Assembly (NCBI RefSeq): GCF_000504245.1 | Contig: NZ_KI632509.1 | Span: 1,983,723 to 2,047,722, forward strand | From: Haloechinothrix halophila YIM 93223 | Lineage (GTDB): Bacteria; Actinomycetota; Actinomycetes; Mycobacteriales; Pseudonocardiaceae | Length of the DNA stretch: 64,000 nucleotides | Direction of reading: 5' to 3' | Part shown: positions 9,035 to 17,278 of the stretch, one piece after another | Layout: every line of letters begins with the position of its first letter | Numbering within the stretch: the first letter of the stretch is position 1 | The notes under the pieces: generated by a model | Database searches by the model: none | The model's input: only the letters and a program-made list of their open reading frames with translations | Told to the model about the DNA's origin: nothing | Position numbers and translations under genes: made by a program

Positions 9035-10189
9035 ATGGTCGACGACAGCTCACACCTCGGATTCGAAACCCGCGCCATCCACGCAGGACAGGAGCCTGAT
9101 CCCCGGACAGGCGCGGTGATCACGCCGATTTTCCAGACGTCGACCTACGCGCAGGACGGCGTCGGTGGTACGCGCGAGGGCTACGAGTACTCCCGCACCG
9201 CCAACCCCACCCGCACCGTCATGGAGGACGCGCTCGCCGCGCTGGAGGACGCCGCGCACTGTGTCGCGTTCGCGTCCGGGATGGCAGCCAGCGACGCGGT
9301 GCTGCGGATCGCGTTGCGGCCCGGCGATCACCTCGTGCTCGGCAACGACGCCTACGGCGGCACGTTCCGGCTGATCGACAAGGTGCTCACTGGCTGGGGC
9401 GTCGACTACACGGTCGCCGACATGTCCTCGCTTGACGAGGTGCGCGCGGCACTGCGGCCGGAGACCAAGCTCGTGTGGTGCGAGACGCCCAGCAACCCGC
9501 TGCTCGGTATCGCCGACATCGCCGGGCTTGCCGACGTCGCCCACTCCGGTGGCGCGCAGCTCGTCGTCGACAACACCTTCGCGACGCCGTACCTCCAGCA
9601 GCCGATCGGGCTAGGCGCGGACATCGTGGTGCACTCCACGACGAAGTACCTCGGCGGGCACTCCGACGTCGTCGGCGGTGCGGTGGTGACGAACTCCGAC
9701 GAGATGCGCGAGGAGTTGTTCTTCCTGCGTAACTCCGCCGGTGCGGTGCCTGGTCCGTTCGACAGCTGGCTGACGCTGCGCGGCATGAAGACCCTGGCCG
9801 TGCGGATGGAGCGGCACTGCGACAACGCCGAGCGGATCGCGCGGGCGCTCGCCGAGCACGAGGGCATCACCGAGGTGTACTATCCGGGCCTTGCCGAGCA
9901 CCCTGGACACGTTCTGGCGGCGAAGCAGATGCGACGGTTCGGCGGGATGGTGTCGTTCACCGTGGCGGGTGGTGAACAGCGTGCCCTCGACGTCGCGGCC
10001 AAGACGAAGCTGTTCCTGCTCGCGGAGTCGCTGGGCGGCATCGAGTCGCTGATCGAGCATCCCGGTCGGATGACGCACGCCAGCGTGGACGGATCACAGC
10101 TTCAGGTGCCGTCTGGGCTGCTGCGTATCTCCGTCGGCATAGAGAACGCCGATGACCTCATGGCGGACCTGACGGCGGCGCTGGGGTAG
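9035..10189 (+). CDS. metB: cystathionine gamma-synthase / gamma-lyase type PLP enzyme
   Basis: 384 residues, full length. The Cys/Met-metabolism PLP fold shows TSTYAQDG near the N-terminus, the ETPSNP motif, the aspartate in VVDNTFATP and the PLP lysine in HSTTKYLGGHSD. It forms cystathionine from O-succinyl- or O-acetyl-homoserine and cysteine, or cleaves cystathionine; sequence alone does not separate the two roles. With cbs it completes the link between cysteine and methionine. The mycobacterial counterpart by position is Rv1079. The stop lies 3 nt from the stop of the convergent ilvA. Confidence 0.92.
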   Translation: MVDDSSHLGFETRAIHAGQEPDPRTGAVITPIFQTSTYAQDGVGGTREGYEYSRTANPTRTVMEDALAALEDAAHCVAFASGMAASDAVLRIALRPGDHLVLGNDAYGGTFRLIDKVLTGWGVDYTVADMSSLDEVRAALRPETKLVWCETPSNPLLGIADIAGLADVAHSGGAQLVVDNTFATPYLQQPIGLGADIVVHSTTKYLGGHSDVVGGAVVTNSDEMREELFFLRNSAGAVPGPFDSWLTLRGMKTLAVRMERHCDNAERIARALAEHEGITEVYYPGLAEHPGHVLAAKQMRRFGGMVSFTVAGGEQRALDVAAKTKLFLLAESLGGIESLIEHPGRMTHASVDGSQLQVPSGLLRISVGIENADDLMADLTAALG

Positions 10190-10192
10190 CGC

Positions 10193-11398
10193 TTACGAGA
10201 TCACCGTGTAGCCGGAGTTCTGCAGTTCGGCCGCGACCTCGGCTCGGTGCTCCGGGCCGCGCGTCTCCAGGTTCAGTGACACCTCGACCTCGTCCAGTTC
10301 CAGTGCGCCCGCCGTCCGGGAGTGCTCGACGTCGAGGACGTTCGCGCCCAGCTTGCCCACCGTTGTCAAGATCTCGCCAAGCGAACCAGGCCGATCGCGG
10401 ACGCGCAGCCGCAGCGAGAGATACCGGCCGCCAGCGGTCATACCGTGCCGGATGATCCGCAGCAGGAGCAGCGGGTCGACGTTGCCGCCGGACAGGATCG
10501 ACACGATCGGCGGCTCGAACGCGCGCGGATGCTCCAGCAGCGCCGCGACGCCCGCCGCACCCGCCGGTTCCACCACCAGCTTGCGGCGTTCCAGGCAGAG
10601 CAGCACCGCCCGGGACAGCGACTCCTCGCTGACGGTGACGACATCGTGGGCCAGTGAGGACACGTGCCCGAAGCTCACCTCGCCGAGCTGGCCGACCGCG
10701 ATCCCATCGGCCATGGTGTTGGTCGACCCCAGCGGCACCGGGTGCCCCGCGGACAGCGACGGCGGGTACGCCGCCGCGCCCGACGCCTGCACGCCGACCA
10801 CCTTGACGTCCGGCCTGCGGGCGGCCATCGCCGCGCCAACGCCCGCGAGCAGGCCGCCGCCACCGGTCGGCACGATCACCGTCGCGGCGTCCGGCACCTG
10901 GTCCAGGATCTCCAGGCCGACGGTGCCCTGGCCCGCGATGATGTCCGGGTGGTCGAACGGGTGGATGAACACCGACCCCTCACGCTCGGCGAAGGCCGTC
11001 GCGGCGGCGAACGTCTCGGTCAACTCTGTGCCGACCAGATGCACTTCGGCGCCGTAGCCCCTGGTCGCCGCGACCTTCGGCAGTGGGGCGCGCTCTGGCA
11101 TGAACACCGTCGCCCGCGTGCCGATCAGCGATGCCGCCAGCGCGACACCCTGCGCGTGGTTGCCGGCGCTGACCGCGACGACGCCCCGCTCGCGTTCGGT
11201 CGCCGAGAGGCCGTGGATACGCGTGTAGGCGCCCCTGATCTTGAACGACCCGGTGCGCTGCAGCGTCTCGCACTTGAGGTAGACGTCGCCGTTGTGCAGC
11301 CGGGCGAGGTCCCTGGCGTGCTCCATCGGCGTCTTGCGCACCACGTCGGAAAGCAGGTCCCGAGCGGCCTCGATCTGGTCAATGCTGACGAGGTCCAT
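10193..11398 (-). CDS. ilvA: threonine ammonia-lyase with C-terminal ACT domain
   Basis: 401 residues. The PLP fold-type II core has the lysine in GSFKIRGAY (K53), AGNHAQGVA and the glycine-rich PTGGGGLLAG site. A single ACT domain occupies about 325-401. It deaminates threonine to 2-oxobutyrate, the first step to isoleucine. The length and single ACT domain resemble the short form found in many actinobacteria rather than the 510-residue enterobacterial enzyme. Feedback control by isoleucine or valine is likely but cannot be read from sequence. It is convergent with metB, with only 3 nt between the stops. Confidence 0.92.
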   Translation of the reverse strand: MDLVSIDQIEAARDLLSDVVRKTPMEHARDLARLHNGDVYLKCETLQRTGSFKIRGAYTRIHGLSATERERGVVAVSAGNHAQGVALAASLIGTRATVFMPERAPLPKVAATRGYGAEVHLVGTELTETFAAATAFAEREGSVFIHPFDHPDIIAGQGTVGLEILDQVPDAATVIVPTGGGGLLAGVGAAMAARRPDVKVVGVQASGAAAYPPSLSAGHPVPLGSTNTMADGIAVGQLGEVSFGHVSSLAHDVVTVSEESLSRAVLLCLERRKLVVEPAGAAGVAALLEHPRAFEPPIVSILSGGNVDPLLLLRIIRHGMTAGGRYLSLRLRVRDRPGSLGEILTTVGKLGANVLDVEHSRTAGALELDEVEVSLNLETRGPEHRAEVAAELQNSGYTVIS

Positions 11399-11496
11399 AC
11401 CCGCGGATCATGCCACGTGTGAGACGCGCCTCATGTCGCCCAGGGGGCACCCGGTACGCTGGACAACCACAACGAGCTGTCGACGTGGGAGAACGG

Positions 11497-11763
11497 ATGA
11501 TTCGGGGGAACAGGGCATCGCGGGCAACCCGCGCTACAGGTGGGGTATCGCTGCTCGTCGGCGTGGCCTCAGCCGTTGCCCTGGCCGGAGCGGCGTTGTT
11601 CACCGTGCAGCAGGCCACCTGTGCCGACCCGGGTACCTACATCCGGCACGCCGATCACGTGGAGCTGGTCGGCGGGTGCGTGGATGGCAGTGAGCTGCCG
11701 ACTCACGGTGGCAACGACAGCGACAACACCCATGACGGTGACAAGGGCTTCTACCGGCCGTAA
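11497..11763 (+). CDS. small secreted or membrane-anchored protein, unrecognised
   Basis: 88 residues. After a basic N-terminus comes a hydrophobic helix (about 17-37) that may be a signal or anchor. The exported part has two cysteines and an Asp/His/Asn-rich end (GGNDSDNTHDGD). No family recognised. I chose the ATG at 11497 over an upstream frame because GGGAG is placed correctly and a -10 box TACGCT lies at 11455-11460. The stop lies 14 nt from the convergent DUF2752 gene. Confidence 0.6.
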   Translation: MIRGNRASRATRATGGVSLLVGVASAVALAGAALFTVQQATCADPGTYIRHADHVELVGGCVDGSELPTHGGNDSDNTHDGDKGFYRP

Positions 11764-11777
11764 GCAGCAGCCTCGCC

Positions 11778-12257
11778 CTACACGTAGAGCGCGTCGAACG
11801 GGGCGAACGGCAGGTTTCTGATCACGAACCACACGCTGAACACCACGGCGAACGCCAGCGGCGCCCACCGATAGTGCAGCCAGCTGCGCACCCGCCTGCC
11901 GCGCAGTCTGCTCACCGTCCACGCCACCGCGCTCCACACCAGCAGGAACCCGATCACGAACGACACCGCGTTGTAGTGCAACGCTGCGCCGATGTCGCCG
12001 TGCAGCGCGCTGTAGAGCATGCGCATCCCGCCGCAGCCCGGGCAGACAATGCCGAACAGGGTCTTCGACGGGCACACCGGCAGCGGGCCGCCCGGCGTGG
12101 TGGGGTCGCCAGCGAGCACGACGGCGCACACGGCGACACCACCGGCGGCGACGGCCAGCGGCGGCGCGAGGGCGCGCAGAGTGTCACGCGCGCCTCGCAC
12201 CGGATGCCCGGAGTAGTCGGCGCTCAGGGCGCGGACGCCAGAGCCGATGAGAGTCAT
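11778..12257 (-). CDS. DUF2752 membrane protein
   Basis: 159 residues with three or four hydrophobic segments and the family hallmark CPGCGGMR (around residues 93-100), preceded by a CPSKTLFGI stretch. DUF2752 proteins are small integral membrane proteins of unknown function. The paired cysteines suggest metal binding or redox sensing, but this is inference. It is second in a two-gene operon: the start lies 6 nt after the stop of the dispanin-like gene. Confidence 0.85.
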   Translation of the reverse strand: MTLIGSGVRALSADYSGHPVRGARDTLRALAPPLAVAAGGVAVCAVVLAGDPTTPGGPLPVCPSKTLFGIVCPGCGGMRMLYSALHGDIGAALHYNAVSFVIGFLLVWSAVAWTVSRLRGRRVRSWLHYRWAPLAFAVVFSVWFVIRNLPFAPFDALYV

Positions 12258-12263
12258 CGCCAG

Positions 12264-12650
12264 CTAGTACGACGTCGAGTACGTGCTCACCGAGAACGCG
12301 CCGGCGGCGATGACGAAGACGAACACGATGACGACGATCACGACCGATGCGATCGCGCTCCACATCGCCCATTTGCCCGCGTCAGACGCCGACTTCTGCG
12401 CTGCCTCGTATTGCCCCTGATACCACAGCTTGTTGACTTCGTTGGCCTTGACGATTGACACGATGCCGAGCGGCAGACAGCACATGACCGTGGTGAGGAT
12501 GCCCCACACCAGGTTGTTGTCCGGCGGCGGACCAGGCGGCATGCCCGCGCCGTACGGCCCTGGCATGCCGGGGCCCATACCAGGGCCATAGCCGCCCTGC
12601 TGGCCTTGGCCGTACGGGTCGTGCGGCTGCTGCGGGTATGGGTTGGTCAC
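12264..12650 (-). CDS. CD225/dispanin-family membrane protein
   Basis: 128 residues. A Pro/Gly/Tyr/Gln-rich N-terminal arm of about 45 residues precedes two hydrophobic segments. The first, NNLVWGILTTVMCCLPLGIVSIVKA, begins the CD225 domain with its conserved CCLPLG and KANEVN. In eukaryotes the family includes the IFITM antiviral proteins; bacterial members are abundant in actinobacteria and have no assigned role. It is co-transcribed with the DUF2752 gene. Confidence 0.85.
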   Translation of the reverse strand: MTNPYPQQPHDPYGQGQQGGYGPGMGPGMPGPYGAGMPPGPPPDNNLVWGILTTVMCCLPLGIVSIVKANEVNKLWYQGQYEAAQKSASDAGKWAMWSAIASVVIVVIVFVFVIAAGAFSVSTYSTSY

Positions 12651-12733
12651 GACGTCCCCCTAATCTCCCGGGAATCTCCCCTGCGGTTTCCGGGAGACCT
12701 TACTGGGTCCGCCGCCGGATTGTGGGCATACCC

Positions 12734-14059
<1,326 letters not shown>

Positions 14060-14060
14060 T

Positions 14061-14076
14061 CAGACTGAACAGTCTG
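14061..14076. promoter_or_regulatory. perfect palindrome CAGACTG-aa-CAGTCTG
   Basis: A 16-bp palindrome with 7-bp arms that ends 25 nt before the GTG start of the AsnC-type regulator. It is a good candidate for an autoregulatory operator. It overlaps the expected promoter or transcription start (TTAATAGCC just upstream). Confidence 0.5.
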
Positions 14077-14101
14077 CGTACCTGGGAGGAGGTGGCTTGA
14101 C

Positions 14102-14578
14102 GTGGCCGGAGAGCGGGTGGACGCGCTCGACGCCGAGCTGTTGCTGTTGCTCGCCGACGAGCCTCGGTTGAGCGTGCTGGAATGCGCCCGCAGGCTCGGC
14201 GTGGCGCGCGGGACGGTGCAGGCGCGGCTCGACCGGCTCGCTTCGGGTGGGATGTTGCGCGGTTTCCCGCCGGACGTCGACCTCGCGTCGATCGGCTACG
14301 CGCTGACCGCCTTCGCGGTGCTGGAGATCGCCCAGGGCAGGCGGCAGGAAGTGGCGGGAGCGCTCGCCGCGATCGACGAGGTGTGCGAGGTGCACGCCAC
14401 CACCGGGCAAGGGGACCTGTTCGTGCGGATGGTGGCGCGGTCCAACGACGATCTGCAGCGGGTGATCGACACCGTGGTCGACGTTCCTGGCGTGCGCAGG
14501 ACGTCGACGTCGATCGCGCTGTCGACGCCGGTGCGGCCCAGAATCAGGCCGTTACTCGAACGGATCGCGCGCCCCTGA
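14102..14578 (+). CDS. Lrp/AsnC-family transcriptional regulator
   Basis: 158 residues. An N-terminal helix-turn-helix covers about residues 5-50 (recognition helix around VARGTVQARLDRL) and an AsnC-type ligand-binding domain covers about 70-145. These proteins form octamers that sense amino acids. Divergence from hppD suggests control of tyrosine breakdown. The GTG start has AGGAGG nine nt upstream. A copy of dispersed repeat family B begins 7 nt past the stop. Confidence 0.9.
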   Translation: MAGERVDALDAELLLLLADEPRLSVLECARRLGVARGTVQARLDRLASGGMLRGFPPDVDLASIGYALTAFAVLEIAQGRRQEVAGALAAIDEVCEVHATTGQGDLFVRMVARSNDDLQRVIDTVVDVPGVRRTSTSIALSTPVRPRIRPLLERIARP

Positions 14579-14584
14579 CCTGAA

Positions 14585-14690
14585 GGGCTATTCACGAGTC
14601 TGTGGACGGGGCGCCCGGAGGGTGCCTGCGGCCACAGACTTCAAGTGAGGCCCTGTATCAACGCGACGTGTAGCCGTGAATAGCCCGACT
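14585..14690. repeat. dispersed palindromic repeat, family B, copy 1
   Basis: GGGCTATTCACG at 14585-14596 pairs perfectly with CGTGAATAGCCC at 14675-14686. Between them lie shorter inverted pairs, including GTCTGTGG with CCACAGAC. The element is intergenic, between the stops of the AsnC-type gene and greA. Copy 2 is at 15904-16013. Confidence 0.75.
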
Positions 14691-14735
14691 TATGCATCAG
14701 GCAGAGACGCGCGATCCGTTCAAGACGTGGGGTTC

Positions 14736-15224
14736 TCAGCCGCCGTAGGGCACGACTTTGATCAGTGTGACCTTCTGCTTGTTGCCGTTGGGCAGCTCGT
14801 ACTCCCGTGACTCGCCCTCCGCTGCGCCGAGCAGCGCGTCGCCGAGAGGGGATTCGGGGGAGTACACCTCGATGTCGCCGCCGCCGCCTTCCTCACGGGT
14901 CGCGAGCAAGAAGGTCTCCTCATCGTCATCCCCGTCGTAGCGGATGGTGAGAACCATGCCCGGTTCCGCGCGACCGTCATTCTTGGGTGCCTCGCCGACC
15001 TTGGCGGTGCGCAGCAGCTCCTGCAGGTGCCGGATGCGGGCCTCCTGCTGCCCCTGTTCCTCACGAGCGGCGTGGTAACCACCGTTCTCCTTGAGGTCAC
15101 CCTCTTCGCGACTGTCGTTGATCTTCGCGGCGATGACCGGGCGATTTTCGATCAGCTCATCGAGCTCCTGCTTGAGCCTGTCGTAGGCATCCTGGGTCAG
15201 CCAGGTCACCTTGGTGTCGCTCAC
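14736..15224 (-). CDS. greA: transcription elongation factor GreA
   Basis: 162 residues. An N-terminal antiparallel coiled coil (about 10-75) carries the acidic tip [15 protein letters not shown], and a C-terminal FKBP-like domain contains VYSPESPLG. It rescues backtracked RNA polymerase by stimulating transcript cleavage. Start choice: an ATG at 15233 abuts the ribosome site GAGGAG with no spacing, so the GTG at 15224, 9 nt from it, is more likely; it also gives [11 protein letters not shown], close to mycobacterial GreA (Rv1080c). Confidence 0.93.
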   Translation of the reverse strand: MSDTKVTWLTQDAYDRLKQELDELIENRPVIAAKINDSREEGDLKENGGYHAAREEQGQQEARIRHLQELLRTAKVGEAPKNDGRAEPGMVLTIRYDGDDDEETFLLATREEGGGGDIEVYSPESPLGDALLGAAEGESREYELPNGNKQKVTLIKVVPYGG

Positions 15225-15250
15225 GGTCACCATCTCCTCGTCGTACGTAC

Positions 15251-15269
15251 CGGCACGGGCTTCGTGCCG
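15251..15269 (-). promoter_or_regulatory. hairpin in the greA leader
   Basis: CGGCACG at 15251-15257 pairs with CGTGCCG at 15263-15269 around a GGCTT loop, about 12 nt upstream of the greA ribosome site. It could mask or pace translation. Inference only. Confidence 0.4.
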
Positions 15270-15299
15270 GCCGTGTCGCCTCCGCAACACATATAAGGA

Positions 15300-15325
15300 A
15301 AGACACGGCCCGATCGGGCCGTGCC
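15300..15325 (-). terminator. terminator between DUF4307 gene and greA
   Basis: CACGGCCCGATCGGGCCGTG (15304-15323) is a 20-bp perfect palindrome. On the minus strand it is followed by TCTTTCCTTATATG, a T-rich tract. It therefore looks like an intrinsic terminator for the upstream DUF4307 transcript, or an attenuator ahead of greA. Confidence 0.6.
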
Positions 15326-15414
15326 AGAACATGAGGATAGCACGCTGAGCGGGTCAAATGCCGCTCTCACTAATCAGCATGCGGCATTCGCCGCTGGATT
15401 CACTCCGTTGGCCG

Positions 15415-15837
15415 CTATGGTCTTGACAGATAATCCGGAACGGAATATGTGCAACCGAACACATCGGCCGTGACCGGGGGTGACCCGCTAGTGATCACCG
15501 TACGTAGCCGTACGCTGCCCTCCGATGGGGGAACGTAGACCTCTCGCCTGCCGGTTTCCGCCCCACTGATGTCCCTCACACGCACCACGCACACCGCGGG
15601 CCGCTCCGGCTCGTTCCGCTCGACGTCGAGCGTGACTTCCATCGTATTGTCTGGTCGCACAGTGAAAGCGACGCGTTCAGCCGAGAGCGGATCCGAGCCA
15701 ATCAGGCGGAACGCGACGTAGGCGATGGCGGCGCTGACGATCACGGCGAGGGCACCGAAGAGGATGGCACCGCGCTTGGTCTTGCCTGACGATCGGGCTG
15801 TTCCGTAGCGGTCGGCCAGCGGCTGGGGTGTGCTCAC
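15415..15837 (-). CDS. DUF4307 membrane-anchored protein
   Basis: 140 residues: a short basic cytoplasmic start, one membrane helix (about 24-46), then an exported beta-rich domain with two cysteines (CVVRV and FGCTYS). DUF4307 is an actinobacterial family of unknown role that sits next to greA and mca in mycobacteria too (Rv1081c). A terminator-like hairpin separates it from greA. Confidence 0.85.
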   Translation of the reverse strand: MSTPQPLADRYGTARSSGKTKRGAILFGALAVIVSAAIAYVAFRLIGSDPLSAERVAFTVRPDNTMEVTLDVERNEPERPAVCVVRVRDISGAETGRREVYVPPSEGSVRLRTVITSGSPPVTADVFGCTYSVPDYLSRP

Positions 15838-15903
15838 GGAATGGACCTACCCTCCCGGCCGTTGCTGTCGTTGGGACGAGGACAATGCACAGTATCCCCG
15901 GTC

Positions 15904-16013
15904 GGCTGTTCACGAGTGAGCCGGTGGGGCCCGCCCGCAGGGTGGGCCGCGACGGCTCGCTGCCGGTGAGGAGCATGAGCGACCGGACACGCGGTGGTGA
16001 ACAGCCCGACCTG
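15904..16013. repeat. dispersed palindromic repeat, family B, copy 2
   Basis: CGGCTGTTCACGAGTG at the left and GTGGTGAACAGCCCGAC at the right form the outer stem, with a GC-rich core containing GGGGCCCGCCC/GGGTGGGCC. It aligns along its length with copy 1 (TTCACGAGT, GGGGC..CCCG.AGGGTG, AGCCCGAC). It lies in the divergent region between the DUF4307 gene and mca. Confidence 0.7.
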
Positions 16014-16061
16014 TGAATGGGACACAGCTGGGTCGAGCACAGCGAGAGAAGGGTGTCGAGG

Positions 16062-16982
16062 GTGACCGACGACAAGCACGTCACCACGCAGGGGGCGGAT
16101 GGGCAGGACGGGCTGCGCCTGATGGCGGTGCACGCACATCCTGACGACGAGTCGAGTAAGGGCGCGGCCACCATGGCCCGCTACGTCGCGGAAGGCCACG
16201 ACGTCAGGGTGGTGACCTGCACCGGTGGCGAGGCGGGCAGCGTGCTCAATTCGGCCATGGACCGGCCGGAGGTGCATGCCAACCTCACCGAGGTCCGCCG
16301 CGAGGAGATGGCGCGCGCCGCGAAGATTCTCGGCGTGAGCCACCGCTGGCTCGGCTTCATCGACTCCGGCCTGCCAGAAGGCGAGCCGATGCCGCCGTTG
16401 CCGGAGGGCAGCTTCGCCGTCGTGCCGATCGAGGAGCCCACCGAGGCGCTGGTGGCCGAGATCAGGGAGTTCCGCCCGCACGTCGTCGTCACCTACGACG
16501 AGAACGGTGGCTACCCGCACCCCGATCACATCCGTTGCCACGAGATCTCGGTCGCCGCGTTCGAGGCGGCGGCCGATCCCGAGCGGTTCCCCGACGCTGG
16601 GGAGCCGTGGCAGCCCCTGAAGCTGTACTACTCACACGGCTTCTCCCGCGCCAAGATCACGACGTTCCACGAGGGCCTGCTCGCGCGCGGGCTGGACTCG
16701 CCGTACGGCGAGTGGCTCGGCAGGTGGGATCCGGACAAGGCCGATGTGATGGAGCGGGTGACCACCAGGGTCGAGTGCGCCGACTACTTCGAGTACCGCG
16801 ACGACGCCCTCAAGGCCCACGCCACCCAGATCGACCCGAACAGCCGCTGGTTCGCCGTGCCGCTCGAGATGCAGCGCGAGGTGTGGCCGACCGAGGAGTA
16901 CGAGCTGGTCCAGTCGTTCGTGGACAGCACCCTGCCCGAGGACGACCTGTTCGCGGGCATCGACCGGAAGGCACACTCATGA
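16062..16982 (+). CDS. mca: mycothiol S-conjugate amidase
   Basis: 306 residues, PIG-L/LmbE deacetylase fold. The zinc motif AHPDDE lies at residues 25-30, and a second metal stretch is YPHPDH (around 159). It hydrolyses mycothiol S-conjugates to a mercapturic acid and GlcN-inositol, which marks the organism as a mycothiol producer. MshB is the close relative, but the neighbours (greA, DUF4307, small membrane gene) match mca (Rv1082). I chose the GTG at 16062, 8 nt after GAGAAGGG; a GTG at 16053 is possible. Confidence 0.9.
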   Translation: MTDDKHVTTQGADGQDGLRLMAVHAHPDDESSKGAATMARYVAEGHDVRVVTCTGGEAGSVLNSAMDRPEVHANLTEVRREEMARAAKILGVSHRWLGFIDSGLPEGEPMPPLPEGSFAVVPIEEPTEALVAEIREFRPHVVVTYDENGGYPHPDHIRCHEISVAAFEAAADPERFPDAGEPWQPLKLYYSHGFSRAKITTFHEGLLARGLDSPYGEWLGRWDPDKADVMERVTTRVECADYFEYRDDALKAHATQIDPNSRWFAVPLEMQREVWPTEEYELVQSFVDSTLPEDDLFAGIDRKAHS

Positions 16983-17266
16983 CGATGCTGCTGCCCGGCC
17001 TCGCCGGGCCGGTCCCGCACGCGCAGACGACGGCCATCGTCGTCGCGCAGCAGGAGGAGCCAGTGCGCGACGAGGACGAGGGCAAGGCGTCGCCGGTCGG
17101 CCTCGTCGTGCTGATCTTGTTCCTGGTCGCGGTCGTATTCCTTGTGCGGTCGATGACCAAGCACCTCAAGCGGGTGCCTGCCAGCTTCGAGGAGTCCGAG
17201 CAGCGGGACGAACCCGAGCGGCACCGCGACGACGACACCGACGCTGAGGACAAGCGGGAGTCCTGA
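16979..17266 (+). CDS. small single-pass membrane protein (Rv1083-like)
   Basis: 95 residues. A short hydrophobic start is followed by an acidic stretch, one clear membrane helix (about 37-56) and a highly charged tail rich in Glu, Asp and Arg. Its ATG overlaps the mca stop (ATGA), so it is translationally coupled to mca. A small protein occupies the same place in mycobacteria. Function unknown. Confidence 0.8.
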   Translation: MTMLLPGLAGPVPHAQTTAIVVAQQEEPVRDEDEGKASPVGLVVLILFLVAVVFLVRSMTKHLKRVPASFEESEQRDEPERHRDDDTDAEDKRES

Positions 17267-17278
17267 CCCGCGCTCCGG

